Assembly (NCBI GenBank): GCA_036734945.1
Contig: DAIMXP010000031.1
Location: 1 to 64,000, forward strand
Origin: UBA4733 sp036734945
Lineage (GTDB): Bacteria; Chloroflexota; UBA4733
Reading direction: 5' to 3'
DNA length: 64,000 bases
Shown piece after piece: positions 1 through 8,045 of this stretch. Each line of letters opens with the position of its first letter. Within the stretch, counting starts at the first letter, position 1. Under the pieces are notes generated by a model. It worked only from the letters and a program-made list of their open reading frames with translations. It was not told the origin of the DNA and ran no database searches. A program made the translations under genes and the position numbers.

Positions 1-186
1 CACGCCGGCCAGCCTATCCCTTCTCTGCTCCCTTGCCCCCCGTGATCGGGTACCTCCTTTGAGCTAAACTTCGAGCATATATGGGAGCAGATCCCAATAC
101 TTCTCGGTTCCAGCGCCTTCGTCGCTCCGCCCGTTATCGGGCAATTTGCCAGGCTCAGAGTTACTACACCTACTGAACTCCAACTC

Positions 187-1440
187 ATGCAATACTTGGA
201 TCCTGGCTATGCTCTATCGCACACAGAGCCACTCCGATGCGGCTTGGTCAGAGATCTTCTGTATCTCCAACTTCCGTGGTCTATCGAAACAGGTTATCCA
301 GGGTTCTCCTACAAGGAGATACGAGATATACTTATCCGGCTTGATCTGTTCCACCTCATTGATAGCGTCTCACCCGAGAGTCTCGTGCGAGCAAGGTTGT
401 CGCCGGAGTGGGCAGTACTAGCCTCGTCAATCTTGACTCCTGGCCCCAGCGACCGAGCGGCGCGCCTTCAGGAACCACTTAGTCACCTTCGAAGTCTCCT
501 TCAGTCGACGCCACCGGACGCGCCCACACGGTTAGGTAGGACGCGAATGTCTCAAATTGGTATAGTGACCGCATTACCCGAGGAATGGCTCGCCATCACG
601 ACCGCCTTAAACGCGCATGAAGTAGGCAGCGTGAAGAACGATCCCAACCGCTACGCGACGGCTACGTTACCCAGCACCCGTGGATCATCGCTAGAGGCCG
701 TTATCTCATTCCTCCCGCGCACGGGAACAGACAGCGCAGCTACGGTCACGACAAATCTGCTCCGCTCTTTTCCACGGGTCGACGACCTCATTTTCTCTGG
801 CATAGCCTGCGGTTGCCCACGTCCCTCCGATCCAGACAAACACGTCCGCTTGGGCGATATTGTGGTCTCCGACGCTAGGGGCCTCGTCCAAACCGATCAT
901 CAGACCCTCCACGACAACGACCGGAATCTGAGGAGCGCCATGCCCATACCGTCTCGGCGACTGCTCAACTGCGTTCGCCTGCTTGAAGCCGACAGGTTGC
1001 AGCGCCGCTACGTCTGGGATGCGGTGCTCGACGACATAGTTGCGGCGAACAGCCTCTTCCGTCGCCCGAGTCCGAAAACTGACGTCTTACTCGATGGTGA
1101 CGGGGTGCGTATCAAAAATCCCAAAGATACCGATCGCCGGGCCGGCTATCCCAAAGTTGTTCACGGCACTATCGGCTCGTCCAACACGCTGTTTCGGAAT
1201 TCGCTGGAGCGTGACAAACTGGCAAGGGAGCACGGTCTTACAGCGTTTGAAATGGAAGGAGCTGGAACCGCGGAGGCGGTATGGCATTTCGGGAAGAACT
1301 ACATAATCATCAGAGGAATATGTGATTACGGCGATGGTAGAACGAAAAATGACAAGTGGCATAACTATGCGGCTGCCGTGGCGGCAGCCTACACCACTGC
1401 CGTACTTAATCGGCTCCGTGATGATTGGATAGCAGTATGA
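187..1440 (+). CDS. Nucleoside phosphorylase-like protein with N-terminal extension
   Basis: The C-terminal part, from about residue 121 (internal Met at 547), reads as an MTAN/PNP-type nucleosidase domain. It opens with IGIVTALPEEW, has the strand LIFSGIACGC, and carries FEMEGAGTAEAV and IIRGICDYGDG near the end, which resemble the purine-binding and catalytic segments of 5'-methylthioadenosine nucleosidases. The first 120 residues are helical, contain no motif I know, and could be a winged-helix or effector-associated adaptor. Stand-alone nucleosidase domains with adaptors occur in bacterial conflict systems; that role is inference. The frame stays open upstream to a stop at 43-45 without ATG, GTG or TTG and with protein-like composition, and ATG 187 has no visible ribosome site, so the true N-terminus is uncertain. 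The stop overlaps the next gene's start (ATGA). Confidence 0.72.
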   Translation: MQYLDPGYALSHTEPLRCGLVRDLLYLQLPWSIETGYPGFSYKEIRDILIRLDLFHLIDSVSPESLVRARLSPEWAVLASSILTPGPSDRAARLQEPLSHLRSLLQSTPPDAPTRLGRTRMSQIGIVTALPEEWLAITTALNAHEVGSVKNDPNRYATATLPSTRGSSLEAVISFLPRTGTDSAATVTTNLLRSFPRVDDLIFSGIACGCPRPSDPDKHVRLGDIVVSDARGLVQTDHQTLHDNDRNLRSAMPIPSRRLLNCVRLLEADRLQRRYVWDAVLDDIVAANSLFRRPSPKTDVLLDGDGVRIKNPKDTDRRAGYPKVVHGTIGSSNTLFRNSLERDKLAREHGLTAFEMEGAGTAEAVWHFGKNYIIIRGICDYGDGRTKNDKWHNYAAAVAAAYTTAVLNRLRDDWIAV

Positions 1441-1976
1441 GAGAAATAGAGGTTAAGGTTCGGACTAGAGATGCCGTAGGTGCTGCGCGCGCGCTCTAGG
1501 AACTCGGCGTCAAGCTTAGTGACGGCGTGCGACAAGCGGATTCTATCTTCGTTCCAAGGCCATTAAAACTGATAGAGACGGATGCTGCCATCTCTCCGAT
1601 ATTACGAGTGCGAGAGGAGAACGGCAAATGCACGCTGACACTCAAAAGGGACGCCACAGATCAGCTAGATAGTATTGAGTACGAAACTGAGATCGGCGAC
1701 AGACGCGAAGTTGCCGGCATTCTCGACGAGTTAGGCTATCACGAGGTAGTCAAAGTAGTAAAGGTACGGCGCAAAGGAGTACTGGACACATTCCGTATTT
1801 GTGTCGACGAAGTCGAACAGTTAGGAATATTTATCGAATTGGAAGCACGTTTAGGTGATGATGCCGATGTGAATCGTGTCAGGAGCGATTGTTGGACGAT
1901 CTTATCGAGATGCGGGTTTGTAGAAGGCGATCGGGTAACGACCGGGTACGATCGCCTAGTTGAAAGCGAGTCATAG
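1437..1976 (+). pseudogene. CYTH-domain protein interrupted by an in-frame amber codon
   Basis: From ATG 1437, overlapping the upstream stop, the product starts MREIEVKVRTRD. This holds the ExExK signature of CYTH (class IV adenylate cyclase / thiamine triphosphatase-like) proteins, which bind triphosphate and divalent metal in a beta tunnel. Codon 21 is TAG at 1497-1499. The same frame then continues as a normal CYTH protein with ELGVKLSDGVRQADSIF, ILRVREENGKCTLTLKRD and the late strand GIFIELEARLGDD. A GTG at 1527 could restart translation, but that product lacks the ExExK strand and would probably be inactive. Causes could be a real nonsense mutation, a sequencing error or amber suppression. 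Its role next to the nucleosidase and RibA is unknown. Confidence 0.75.
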
Positions 1977-2115
1977 CTACCGCGATGATGCCATGAAGAG
2001 AGGCGAGAGAGACATCGTTCCGCGCGCTGTCTTAGGTTCGGTGGAGTCTGTACACAGATCGTCGCCTGGTCGTCCTAGACTGTCTCTAGAACTATGCTAT
2101 GAAGGGGGTGGTTAA

Positions 2116-2700
2116 TTGGAAAGAGTAGAGACCGGAATTCAAACAATCCATGGCGTCTTTACGATGATCTGCTATGAAGATGGGAGCGGTCTTCCTGACT
2201 TCGCGCTGGTGCATGGAAACGTGTCAGGACAGTCAAGAGTGATCACGAGAGTCCAGTCGGAGTGCCTGACCGGTCACGTGTTCCACTCGCTGAGTTGCGA
2301 CTGTTATGAACAGCTACACGATTCGCTTAAGGCAATTACGTGCGAAGCAAGAGGCGTCCTAATATACCTTCGGCAAGAGGGACGCGGGATAGGTCTCTCG
2401 GCCAAGATGCGCTCATATATCCTACAAAGACAGGGCCTCGATACCGTTGAGGCGAATGTCAGGTTGGGGTATGGGGCAGACGAGCGGACATACGACGCCG
2501 CTGCCAGAATCTTGCAGGACTTGGAGGTTCAATCGATTGTTCTCCTCACGAATAACCCTGAGAAAGACTCTGCGCTACGACAGCAAGGTGTATCAGTAGT
2601 TGAGGTCATTGGCGTACCACCGACCGTACGGGAGCAGAACAAGCGGTATCTAACGACGAAAGTGGTTAAAATGGGACACAGGTTCGTTATCCCGACTTGA
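2116..2700 (+). CDS. ribA: GTP cyclohydrolase II (stand-alone RibA)
   Basis: The 194-residue protein has the GTP cyclohydrolase II fold signatures. The zinc ligands C50, C61 and C63 lie in SECLTGHVFHSLSCDC, RQEGRGIGL is at 86-94, and DTVEANVRLGYGADERTYD follows. The enzyme opens GTP and releases formate and pyrophosphate to give the first riboflavin intermediate. Start is TTG 2116 behind the strong site AAGGGGGTGG. The usual LTGD is LTGH here and SLRCDC is SLSCDC, so some active-site divergence is visible. There is no RibB (DHBP synthase) domain and no other rib gene nearby, so it may serve an accessory pathway using a GTP-derived precursor rather than housekeeping riboflavin synthesis. The position after the nucleosidase/CYTH pair supports accessory use. 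Confidence 0.88.
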   Translation: MERVETGIQTIHGVFTMICYEDGSGLPDFALVHGNVSGQSRVITRVQSECLTGHVFHSLSCDCYEQLHDSLKAITCEARGVLIYLRQEGRGIGLSAKMRSYILQRQGLDTVEANVRLGYGADERTYDAAARILQDLEVQSIVLLTNNPEKDSALRQQGVSVVEVIGVPPTVREQNKRYLTTKVVKMGHRFVIPT

Positions 2701-3039
2701 GTGCTCGAAGCTAGCCCTGATAATGTCCGGTCTGCACACTAATTTTATGGATTGGGTGCGATTCACTGCTGTTGCGGCAGTTCGGTTGGTCGGAGTGGGA
2801 GTGTTTGGGGCGAGGTGACAAGCCGGGCGGGACTACGGCAAGATGAGCGTGATGAGAACCCGTCTTGCTGAGGGAACCGTTCCATGCCTGTTACCTCTGC
2901 CCCGAGTGTCCACGACCTGCGCGCCGAATTCGAGACGATCCTGGCGAACGGGTGTATCCCATGTGCCTCGGTCACTTGCATGTTCGGATCTTCCACGATA
3001 TATTGCCACTATGAGTAGTGGCAGTGGTGAGGGGCGAGC
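2701..3039. other. Intergenic stretch before hicA with one tiny possible ORF
   Basis: No conventional gene is visible. One 44-codon frame (2884-3018) begins with ATG 8 bases after GAGGGA and ends 21 bases before hicA. It would encode MPVTSAPSVHDLRAEFETIL followed by a Cys-containing tail. It has an acceptable ribosome site but no recognisable family, and could be a leader peptide or the remnant of a larger gene. Confidence 0.3.
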
Positions 3040-3279
3040 GTGGCGGACAAGCGTCTGGAGCGCATGCGGCGCAATCCGAAGGCGGTGCGTCCGGAGGAAT
3101 TGGGAGCGGCGCTCACATCCGCCGGCTTTGTCGCCAGCCAGCCGGGAACCAGCCACTGCACGTATCGTCGCGCGGATGGGGCACGGATCACTGTCCCCTA
3201 TCGTAAGCCGCATCTCCTGGAGGTGTACGTACGCCAGGCGCTGCGCTATTTGGACGATGTTGCCGGCGAAAAGGAGTGA
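3040..3279 (+). CDS. hicA: HicA-type mRNA interferase toxin
   Basis: This 79-residue protein matches the YcfA/HicA fold: a small dsRBD-like domain whose catalytic His lies in GTSHCTYRRADGARITVPY. HicA toxins bind and cleave mRNA. The C-terminal LLEVYVRQALRYL helix is typical. Start is GTG 3040 with a purine-rich GAGGGGCGAG just upstream. The next gene begins immediately after its stop (AAGGAG, TGA, ATG), so toxin and antitoxin are translationally coupled with the toxin first, the usual HicAB order. Both genes look intact, unlike several of their neighbours. Confidence 0.85.
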   Translation: MADKRLERMRRNPKAVRPEELGAALTSAGFVASQPGTSHCTYRRADGARITVPYRKPHLLEVYVRQALRYLDDVAGEKE

Positions 3280-3675
3280 ATGATGATCGCCGAACCAATG
3301 ACTCGCACCGATGCAGCGTCGATTGCGCGCTACATGGCGCTGCCCTACCGGGTTGAGCTGATCCCGGATCCCGAAGGCTGGTTCGTGCATATCCCGGAGT
3401 TGCCGGGGTGCATGAGCCAGGGAGACACGGCCGAGGAGGCCATCGCCATGATTCGGGACGCCCAGCGCAGTTGGCTGGAATCGGCGCTCGCCAATGGCGA
3501 TCCGGTGCCGGTGCCGAGCGCGCCGGTGCATAGCTTCACCGGCAAGTTCAATGTGCGGGTGCCTAAGGACCTGCATCGGAACCTGGTCGCGCGTGCCGAA
3601 GCGGAAGGGGTAAGCCTCAACCTCTTCGTCGCCACGGCGCTCGCGCGCGTGGTCTCCGGGCCGACGCAGCGGTAG
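3280..3675 (+). CDS. hicB: HicB-type antitoxin
   Basis: The N-terminal half is a HicB partial RNase H-like domain: YRVELIPDPEGWFVHIPELP, followed by GCMSQGDTAEEAIAMIRDAQ. The C-terminal segment VRVPKDLHRNLVARAEAEGV, then SLNLFVATAL, is a ribbon-helix-helix DNA-binding part that would repress the operon. At 131 residues the length is normal. It neutralises HicA from the same transcript. ATG 3280 follows the hicA stop directly, with AAGGAG overlapping the end of hicA. The product starts with about 20 residues not seen in all relatives, so ATG 3298 is a possible alternative. Confidence 0.85.
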   Translation: MMIAEPMTRTDAASIARYMALPYRVELIPDPEGWFVHIPELPGCMSQGDTAEEAIAMIRDAQRSWLESALANGDPVPVPSAPVHSFTGKFNVRVPKDLHRNLVARAEAEGVSLNLFVATALARVVSGPTQR

Positions 3676-3697
3676 GGAAGATCGGGAGGCGAAGCGG

Positions 3698-4411
3698 GTG
3701 TGTAGTAACGGCGTCAAGGCGCTGACGTTCGACGTATTCGGCACCGTCGTGGACTACCGCACGACGCTCATCCGCGAAGGGAAACAGATCAACCAGGCAA
3801 AAGGCCTGACGGTCGCCTGGGGCCGCCTGGCCGACGACTGGCGCGATGGCTACAGACCGATCCTTCAGCGTGTGGAGGGCGGCGAACTCCCGTGGCTCAA
3901 GCTGGACGTGCTGCATCGCATGCTGCTGGATGATCTGATCCCCCGATTCGGTCTCGACACGCTCAGCGAGGCGGAGCGCGCCGACTTGAATCGGGTCTGG
4001 CATCGGCTCCAACCCTGGCCCGACGCCGTCTCTGGGCTGGAACGCCTGCGCCGTCGCTACATCCTTGCGCCGCTGTCCAACGGCAACCTCGCACTGCTCA
4101 CGAACATGGCAAAGCACGCCGGCCTGCCCTGGGACTGCGTTCTCTCGGCGGATCTCGCCCGTGCCTACAAGCCCAATCCGCAGGTCTACCGGATGGCCGC
4201 CGACCTACTCGACCTCCGGCCAGACGACATCATGATGGTGGCCGCCCACCAGGGAGACCTGCACGCTGCCTAGGCCGAAGGCTTCCGCACCGCCTTTGTG
4301 CCGCGTCCACTGGAACGCGGGCCAGATGGACGCCCCGACCTGACGCCTGATCCGTCGTTTGATGTCGTTGCCCAGGACTTTGGAGACCTGGCGCAGCAAC
4401 TCGGGGCATAA
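3698..4411 (+). pseudogene. HAD superfamily type II haloacid dehalogenase, amber-interrupted
   Basis: The protein starts KALTFDVFGTVVDYR, with the nucleophile Asp of HAD motif I, then shows LAPLSNGNLALLTNMAKHAG (motif II Ser/Asn) and YKPNPQVYRMAADLL with the motif III Lys. Motif IV reads MMVAAHQGDLHAA and is followed at once by TAG (4271-4273). The same frame continues 45 codons as AEGFRTAFVPRPLERGPDG and onward to TAA 4409-4411, which is the normal C-terminus of L-2-haloacid dehalogenase-like proteins. One nonsense base therefore splits a full-length gene. The 191-residue product keeps all catalytic motifs but loses its last helix and strand. Start is GTG 3698 with GGGAGG 8 bases upstream. 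Substrate is unknown. Confidence 0.8.
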
Positions 4412-4484
4412 GGCGTTCCCCGTCCCCGTGGTGCCGCTCGTATCAACTCGAACTTCTCGCGGCCCAATCCGCAGGCGCCACTCT

Positions 4485-4774
4485 CTACGCTGCATAGACA
4501 GCTTTCAGCAAAATGCGGTCGCGCAACTGGCGCTTGAGGCCGCCGGGCGTCGCCAGGTCGACGGGCCTGCCGAGCAGGTCACCAGGCGGCGCTCCAGCCT
4601 TATCAGCTCGAAGTAGCCGACGGGCATTGCGAACTGGAACAGCACGTCCACATCGCTGTCCGGCCGCGCCTCATTGCGCGCGACAGAGCCAAAGAGGGCG
4701 ATAGACTTCACCCCGAAGCTTTCGAGATCCTGGCGATGAGCCGCCAGGATCGTCAGCGCCTCATCTCGCTGCAT
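4485..4774 (-). pseudogene. MNT-type nucleotidyltransferase (minimal NTase), frameshifted
   Basis: The first 60 residues are a clear minimal nucleotidyltransferase: MQRDEALTILAAHRQDLESF, then SIALFGSVARNEARPDSDVD. GSxxRxExxxxSDxD is the Pol-beta-type catalytic motif. Near 4581 the frame breaks after ELIRLERRL. In another frame DLLGRPVDLATPGGLKRQL, then RDRILLKAVYAA, completes the family's normal C-terminus and stops at 4485-4487. One base appears to be lost at the junction. These proteins are antitoxins of HEPN/MNT modules; no HEPN partner is seen. The ATG follows GGAGAGACG. It lies 31 bases downstream of the DUF433 gene in the same direction. Confidence 0.72.
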
Positions 4775-4805
4775 CGTCTCTCCTCCAGAGCACAAGGCGA
4801 TCCGT

Positions 4806-5000
4806 CTACGTCGCCGCGTATTCCAGCGCCGCCGTGATGTCGCCTGATTCCAGGTACGGGTAGTCCGCCAGTATCTCCTCGTGACTTGCCCCCGCGGCGA
4901 GCAGGTCCAGGACATCCTTTACCCGAATGCGCATGCCACGGATGCACGGACGCCCCGCGCACTGCTCGGGACTCACGGTGATGCGGTGCAGCTCGCTCAT
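4806..5000 (-). CDS. DUF433 family antitoxin-like protein
   Basis: This 64-residue protein has the whole DUF433 signature: RITVSPEQCAGRPCIRGMRI, then VKDVLDLLAAGASHEEILAD and YPYLESGDITAALEYAA. DUF433 proteins are VapB-like antitoxins, with a winged-helix fold, usually encoded beside a PIN-like DUF5615 toxin; none is seen here, and the neighbour is an NTase. The start is chosen at 5000 because AGAGGAG lies 6 bases before it; an upstream ATG at 5006 directly abuts that site and is unlikely. It may now be an orphan after loss of its toxin. Confidence 0.78.
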   Translation of the reverse strand: MSELHRITVSPEQCAGRPCIRGMRIRVKDVLDLLAAGASHEEILADYPYLESGDITAALEYAAT

Positions 5001-5091
5001 AGTCATCTCCTCTGCAAGCATAGCAGCAGGCTGCAAAGGACTTCGGCCAACAGATCAGCCCCGTCCGCGTTTCCTCCTCATAGGCAGCCCA

Positions 5092-5403
5092 TCACGACAA
5101 GCGACCTTGAGCGAGGTACGCCCTGAGCAGGCTCCGAAACAACGGGCTGTGGTTCGGTATTCTCAGATGTAGCAGTTCGTGGACGATCACCTCAGCGCGT
5201 GCCTTGCCTGGCTCCCGGAGCAGCCCCGTGTCGAAGGTTAGTCGCCCGTTCGACGAGCAACTGCCCCACTTGCGCTGCATTGGTCGGAGCGTTACCTGTT
5301 GTGGGCTGACGCCAAGGCGCTGTGCCCAGGCTGCCACTTCGGCTTTGAACTCCTCCGCCGTGATCGCCTCGCCTGGGGGCGATTCCGAAGGCAAGGCCGT
5401 CAT
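5092..5403 (-). CDS. YgjP-like (DUF45/M48-type) metallopeptidase
   Basis: The 103-residue protein has MQRKWGSCSSNGRLTFDTGL and the zinc site VIVHELLHLRIPNHSPLF (HExxH-like HELLH with a further His), which are the hallmarks of YgjP/DUF45 zinc peptidases. Its ATG overlaps the hsdR stop (ATGA at 5400-5403), so it is coupled to the restriction subunit. Small metallopeptidases of this family often follow hsdR in type I restriction loci and may control restriction-complex turnover; that role is inference. The family is usually 150-240 residues, so this is a short, catalytic-core version. Confidence 0.8.
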   Translation of the reverse strand: MTALPSESPPGEAITAEEFKAEVAAWAQRLGVSPQQVTLRPMQRKWGSCSSNGRLTFDTGLLREPGKARAEVIVHELLHLRIPNHSPLFRSLLRAYLAQGRLS

Positions 5404-8012
5404 GCGACGGGCCCCGCCCGCCGGACTGTCCGCAAGAGCTGGTCGGTGAAGACCGCCATCTGCTCTACCGGGTAATCCCCATCCACCAGCGTCTTGTATA
5501 CCGCCCGGCGCAACGCTCGCTCTTGATCGCCGCCTTGCTTCCAGTAGGGGGAACGAGTGAACGCCTCCGCTATCGTTTGGGCGAGTTGCTCGGCGCCCTG
5601 GACCTGACTGCGCTGCAAGAGGAGCAAGGCGGCGAAGCCTTCGGCGGAGAGGTCGCTCTGCTGTCGGGTCTCCTCGGCGGTGCGATACTCGCGCACCAGT
5701 TGTTCGAGTTGCTGCAGCGCCTGTTGGGTCGTCAGTTGCCGTTCGCGGAAGGCCTCGGCGATCTGGTCGGCGCGCTCCCCGATGGGGATCAGGTAGGCCG
5801 CCATTGCTCCCTTCTCGGCCACCAGGTCCACCAGCGCTTTGATCAAATTGAACACCTTCACCGTGTCGGGGACATCCTCCTGGGCCAGGCGCTCCAACGC
5901 TTCCGGTCCCAGGTCGGTGAACTTGCGGATCGGTCCCAACGTGGTTGTGGTCGTATACTGCTGAACGAGCTCCGATGTCTTCCACCAGAAGCTCTTGTCG
6001 ACCGCCAGGTAGGGCTCGTAGGCAGCGCGCACGGTCTGGTAGAGCGCTGTCAAGGCCGCGTAGTCGGGCAGGAAGCTTCGCAGGACGGCGTCTGGCGACA
6101 GGATCTCATACACTTCCTGGAGTTGGCGGAAGTACTGGTAGAACCGGCTGCGGGTGTCTTCATCCCGGAAGTGCTCCAGCACCGCCTCCACTGCCTTGTC
6201 ACCGACGAAGCCGGCCTGGATCGGCAGGTACTGCGTCCTGCCGGTCTCCATCATCTCGGCAAACTCCTGTTGGAGGACATCCAGCCCTTCAATCACGCCC
6301 GCCACATCCTGGGAGTCGAAGGCCAGCGCTCGTTCCAGGTTGTCGAAGATGCCGACGAAGTCCAGCACGAAGCCGGCCGGCTTGGCTCGCCCAGCGCCGT
6401 CCTCATAGGGGCGGTTGACACGGGCGATGGCCTGCAAGAGCACATGGTCACGCATGGGCTTGTCGAGGTACATGCAGTAGAGCACTGGAGCGTCGTAGCC
6501 GGTCAGCAGCTTCTCGGTGACGATCAGAATCTTGGGCAGTTCGCCGGCCTTGCGGAAGGCGAGGCGAATGCGCTGCTCGTCGTCGTCGGTGAGCACGAAG
6601 TCGGCCAATTCGCCGCTGTCGTTGTGGGCGTGGCTGATGACGACCGCAGAGTAGTCGGACGGCAGGTGCTGGTCGAGCAGCCGCTTGTAGCGAACGCAGG
6701 CTTCGCGATCCACGCCGACCAGGAAGGCTTTGTAGCCGAGTGGCTCGACAGTCTGCCGGAAGTGGTCGGCAACGAAGGCAGCCACCATGGCCATGCGCTC
6801 GGGATTCTTCAGCAGGTTCTTGAGTTGCACCGCCCGGTCCAGCACACGGTTCAGCTCCTCGGGGTCACTCACCCCTTCCAGTTCGGCCAGGCTCAGGAAC
6901 TCGCGCTCCAACGTCTCCCGATCCACCAGCAGGTCATTGGAGGCCAAGACGTAGTGCAAGGGGACAGTCGTGCCATCCTCAATGGACTGGCGAATGGAGT
7001 ACTTGTCCAGGTAGCCCTGGGCATCGTCGGCGCCGAAGACCTTGAAGGTGCCCTTGCCGTAGGCGGTCTTGTCGATGGGCGTGCCGGTAAAGCCGATATA
7101 GGTGGCGTTGGGGAGCGCGCCCATCAAGTAGTTGCCGAGATCGCCGCCGGTGCTACGGTGCGCCTCGTCCACCAGCACGAAGATGGTCGCCCTGGCGTTG
7201 ATCTGCTCCGGGATGCCGTCGAACTTGTGGATCATGGAGACGATCAGGCCGCGCTGGCCGCGGCGCATCAGCAGCTCCAGGTGGTGCTTGCTACGAGCCT
7301 TCGTCACCTCGCTGAAGCCGATGCTCTCCAGGTTGTCGAAGAGTTGGGATTGCAGTTCATTGCGGTCTACGAGCATGAGCACCGTCGGGTTCTGGAAGCG
7401 GGCGTCTTCGATCAGCTTCTTGGCCACGACCAGCATGGTGTAGGTCTTGCCGGAGCCCTGGGTGTGCCAGACCAGCGCCCGCCGCTTGACCGGATCAGCC
7501 GCGCGCTCGACCACGCGCTCCACCGCCCGCATCTGGTGGGGCCGCAGGACCACCTTGCTGAGTTCGTCGTCCTTGCGGGTGAAGAGGATGTAGTCGTTCA
7601 GGACCCGCAGCAGCCGCTCGGGCGCGACAAAACTCTTGACCAGGGTCTCGAAGTCACCGTCCTGTTCCTCCCGCCAGTTGAAGAGGTCCTTGCGTCCGGT
7701 CCGCCAGGTGGCGCCGTAGTAGAACTGCACGAGGTGGGTGACGGTGAAGAGCTGGAGCAAGGCCAGCAGTTCCGGCCCCTCCCGCTGGTAGCGCCGCACT
7801 TGCTCCAGCGCCTCGGCGATCCCTTCCAGGCGGGTGGCAGCCTTGGTCTCGACCAGGAGGACGGGGATGCCGTTGATCAGGAAGATGACGTCGGGCCGAA
7901 TGCGCTGGACGCCGTTGCTGTAGACGAACTCCTCGCTGACGTGGAACGTGTTGGTACGGGGCTGCTCCGTATTCAGCCGTCGGACGTTGCGTTCCCGGCG
8001 CTCCGTCTCCAC
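5400..8012 (-). CDS. hsdR: Type I restriction enzyme R subunit, 5'-truncated by an IS
   Basis: The 870 residues cover most of HsdR. The PD-(D/E)xK nuclease is at D41...E55xK57 (RPDVIFLINGIPVLLVETKA), the helicase P-loop HTQGSGKT at 183-190 and DEAH at 282-285. Motif III-like IGFTGTPID and motif VI-like LLQAIARVNRPYEDG follow, then the C-terminal helical HsdM-contacting region. In type I systems this subunit translocates DNA and cleaves far from the site. Family members have about 110 more N-terminal residues. The frame continues upstream only to QLWEYLKGLKTVYV and stops at 8052-8054 inside the IS inverted repeat, so the gene lost its start. GTG 8012 is the first possible internal start. No hsdM or hsdS is present, so it is probably non-functional as a restriction system. 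Confidence 0.85.
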   Translation of the reverse strand: METERRERNVRRLNTEQPRTNTFHVSEEFVYSNGVQRIRPDVIFLINGIPVLLVETKAATRLEGIAEALEQVRRYQREGPELLALLQLFTVTHLVQFYYGATWRTGRKDLFNWREEQDGDFETLVKSFVAPERLLRVLNDYILFTRKDDELSKVVLRPHQMRAVERVVERAADPVKRRALVWHTQGSGKTYTMLVVAKKLIEDARFQNPTVLMLVDRNELQSQLFDNLESIGFSEVTKARSKHHLELLMRRGQRGLIVSMIHKFDGIPEQINARATIFVLVDEAHRSTGGDLGNYLMGALPNATYIGFTGTPIDKTAYGKGTFKVFGADDAQGYLDKYSIRQSIEDGTTVPLHYVLASNDLLVDRETLEREFLSLAELEGVSDPEELNRVLDRAVQLKNLLKNPERMAMVAAFVADHFRQTVEPLGYKAFLVGVDREACVRYKRLLDQHLPSDYSAVVISHAHNDSGELADFVLTDDDEQRIRLAFRKAGELPKILIVTEKLLTGYDAPVLYCMYLDKPMRDHVLLQAIARVNRPYEDGAGRAKPAGFVLDFVGIFDNLERALAFDSQDVAGVIEGLDVLQQEFAEMMETGRTQYLPIQAGFVGDKAVEAVLEHFRDEDTRSRFYQYFRQLQEVYEILSPDAVLRSFLPDYAALTALYQTVRAAYEPYLAVDKSFWWKTSELVQQYTTTTTLGPIRKFTDLGPEALERLAQEDVPDTVKVFNLIKALVDLVAEKGAMAAYLIPIGERADQIAEAFRERQLTTQQALQQLEQLVREYRTAEETRQQSDLSAEGFAALLLLQRSQVQGAEQLAQTIAEAFTRSPYWKQGGDQERALRRAVYKTLVDGDYPVEQMAVFTDQLLRTVRRAGPVA

Positions 8013-8045
8013 GTAGACAGTCTTCAGCCCCTTGAGGTACTCCCA

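Noticed and set aside
81..176. 31-codon frame upstream of the nucleosidase as a leader peptide
   Set aside because: No ribosome site or attenuator structure; likely chance.
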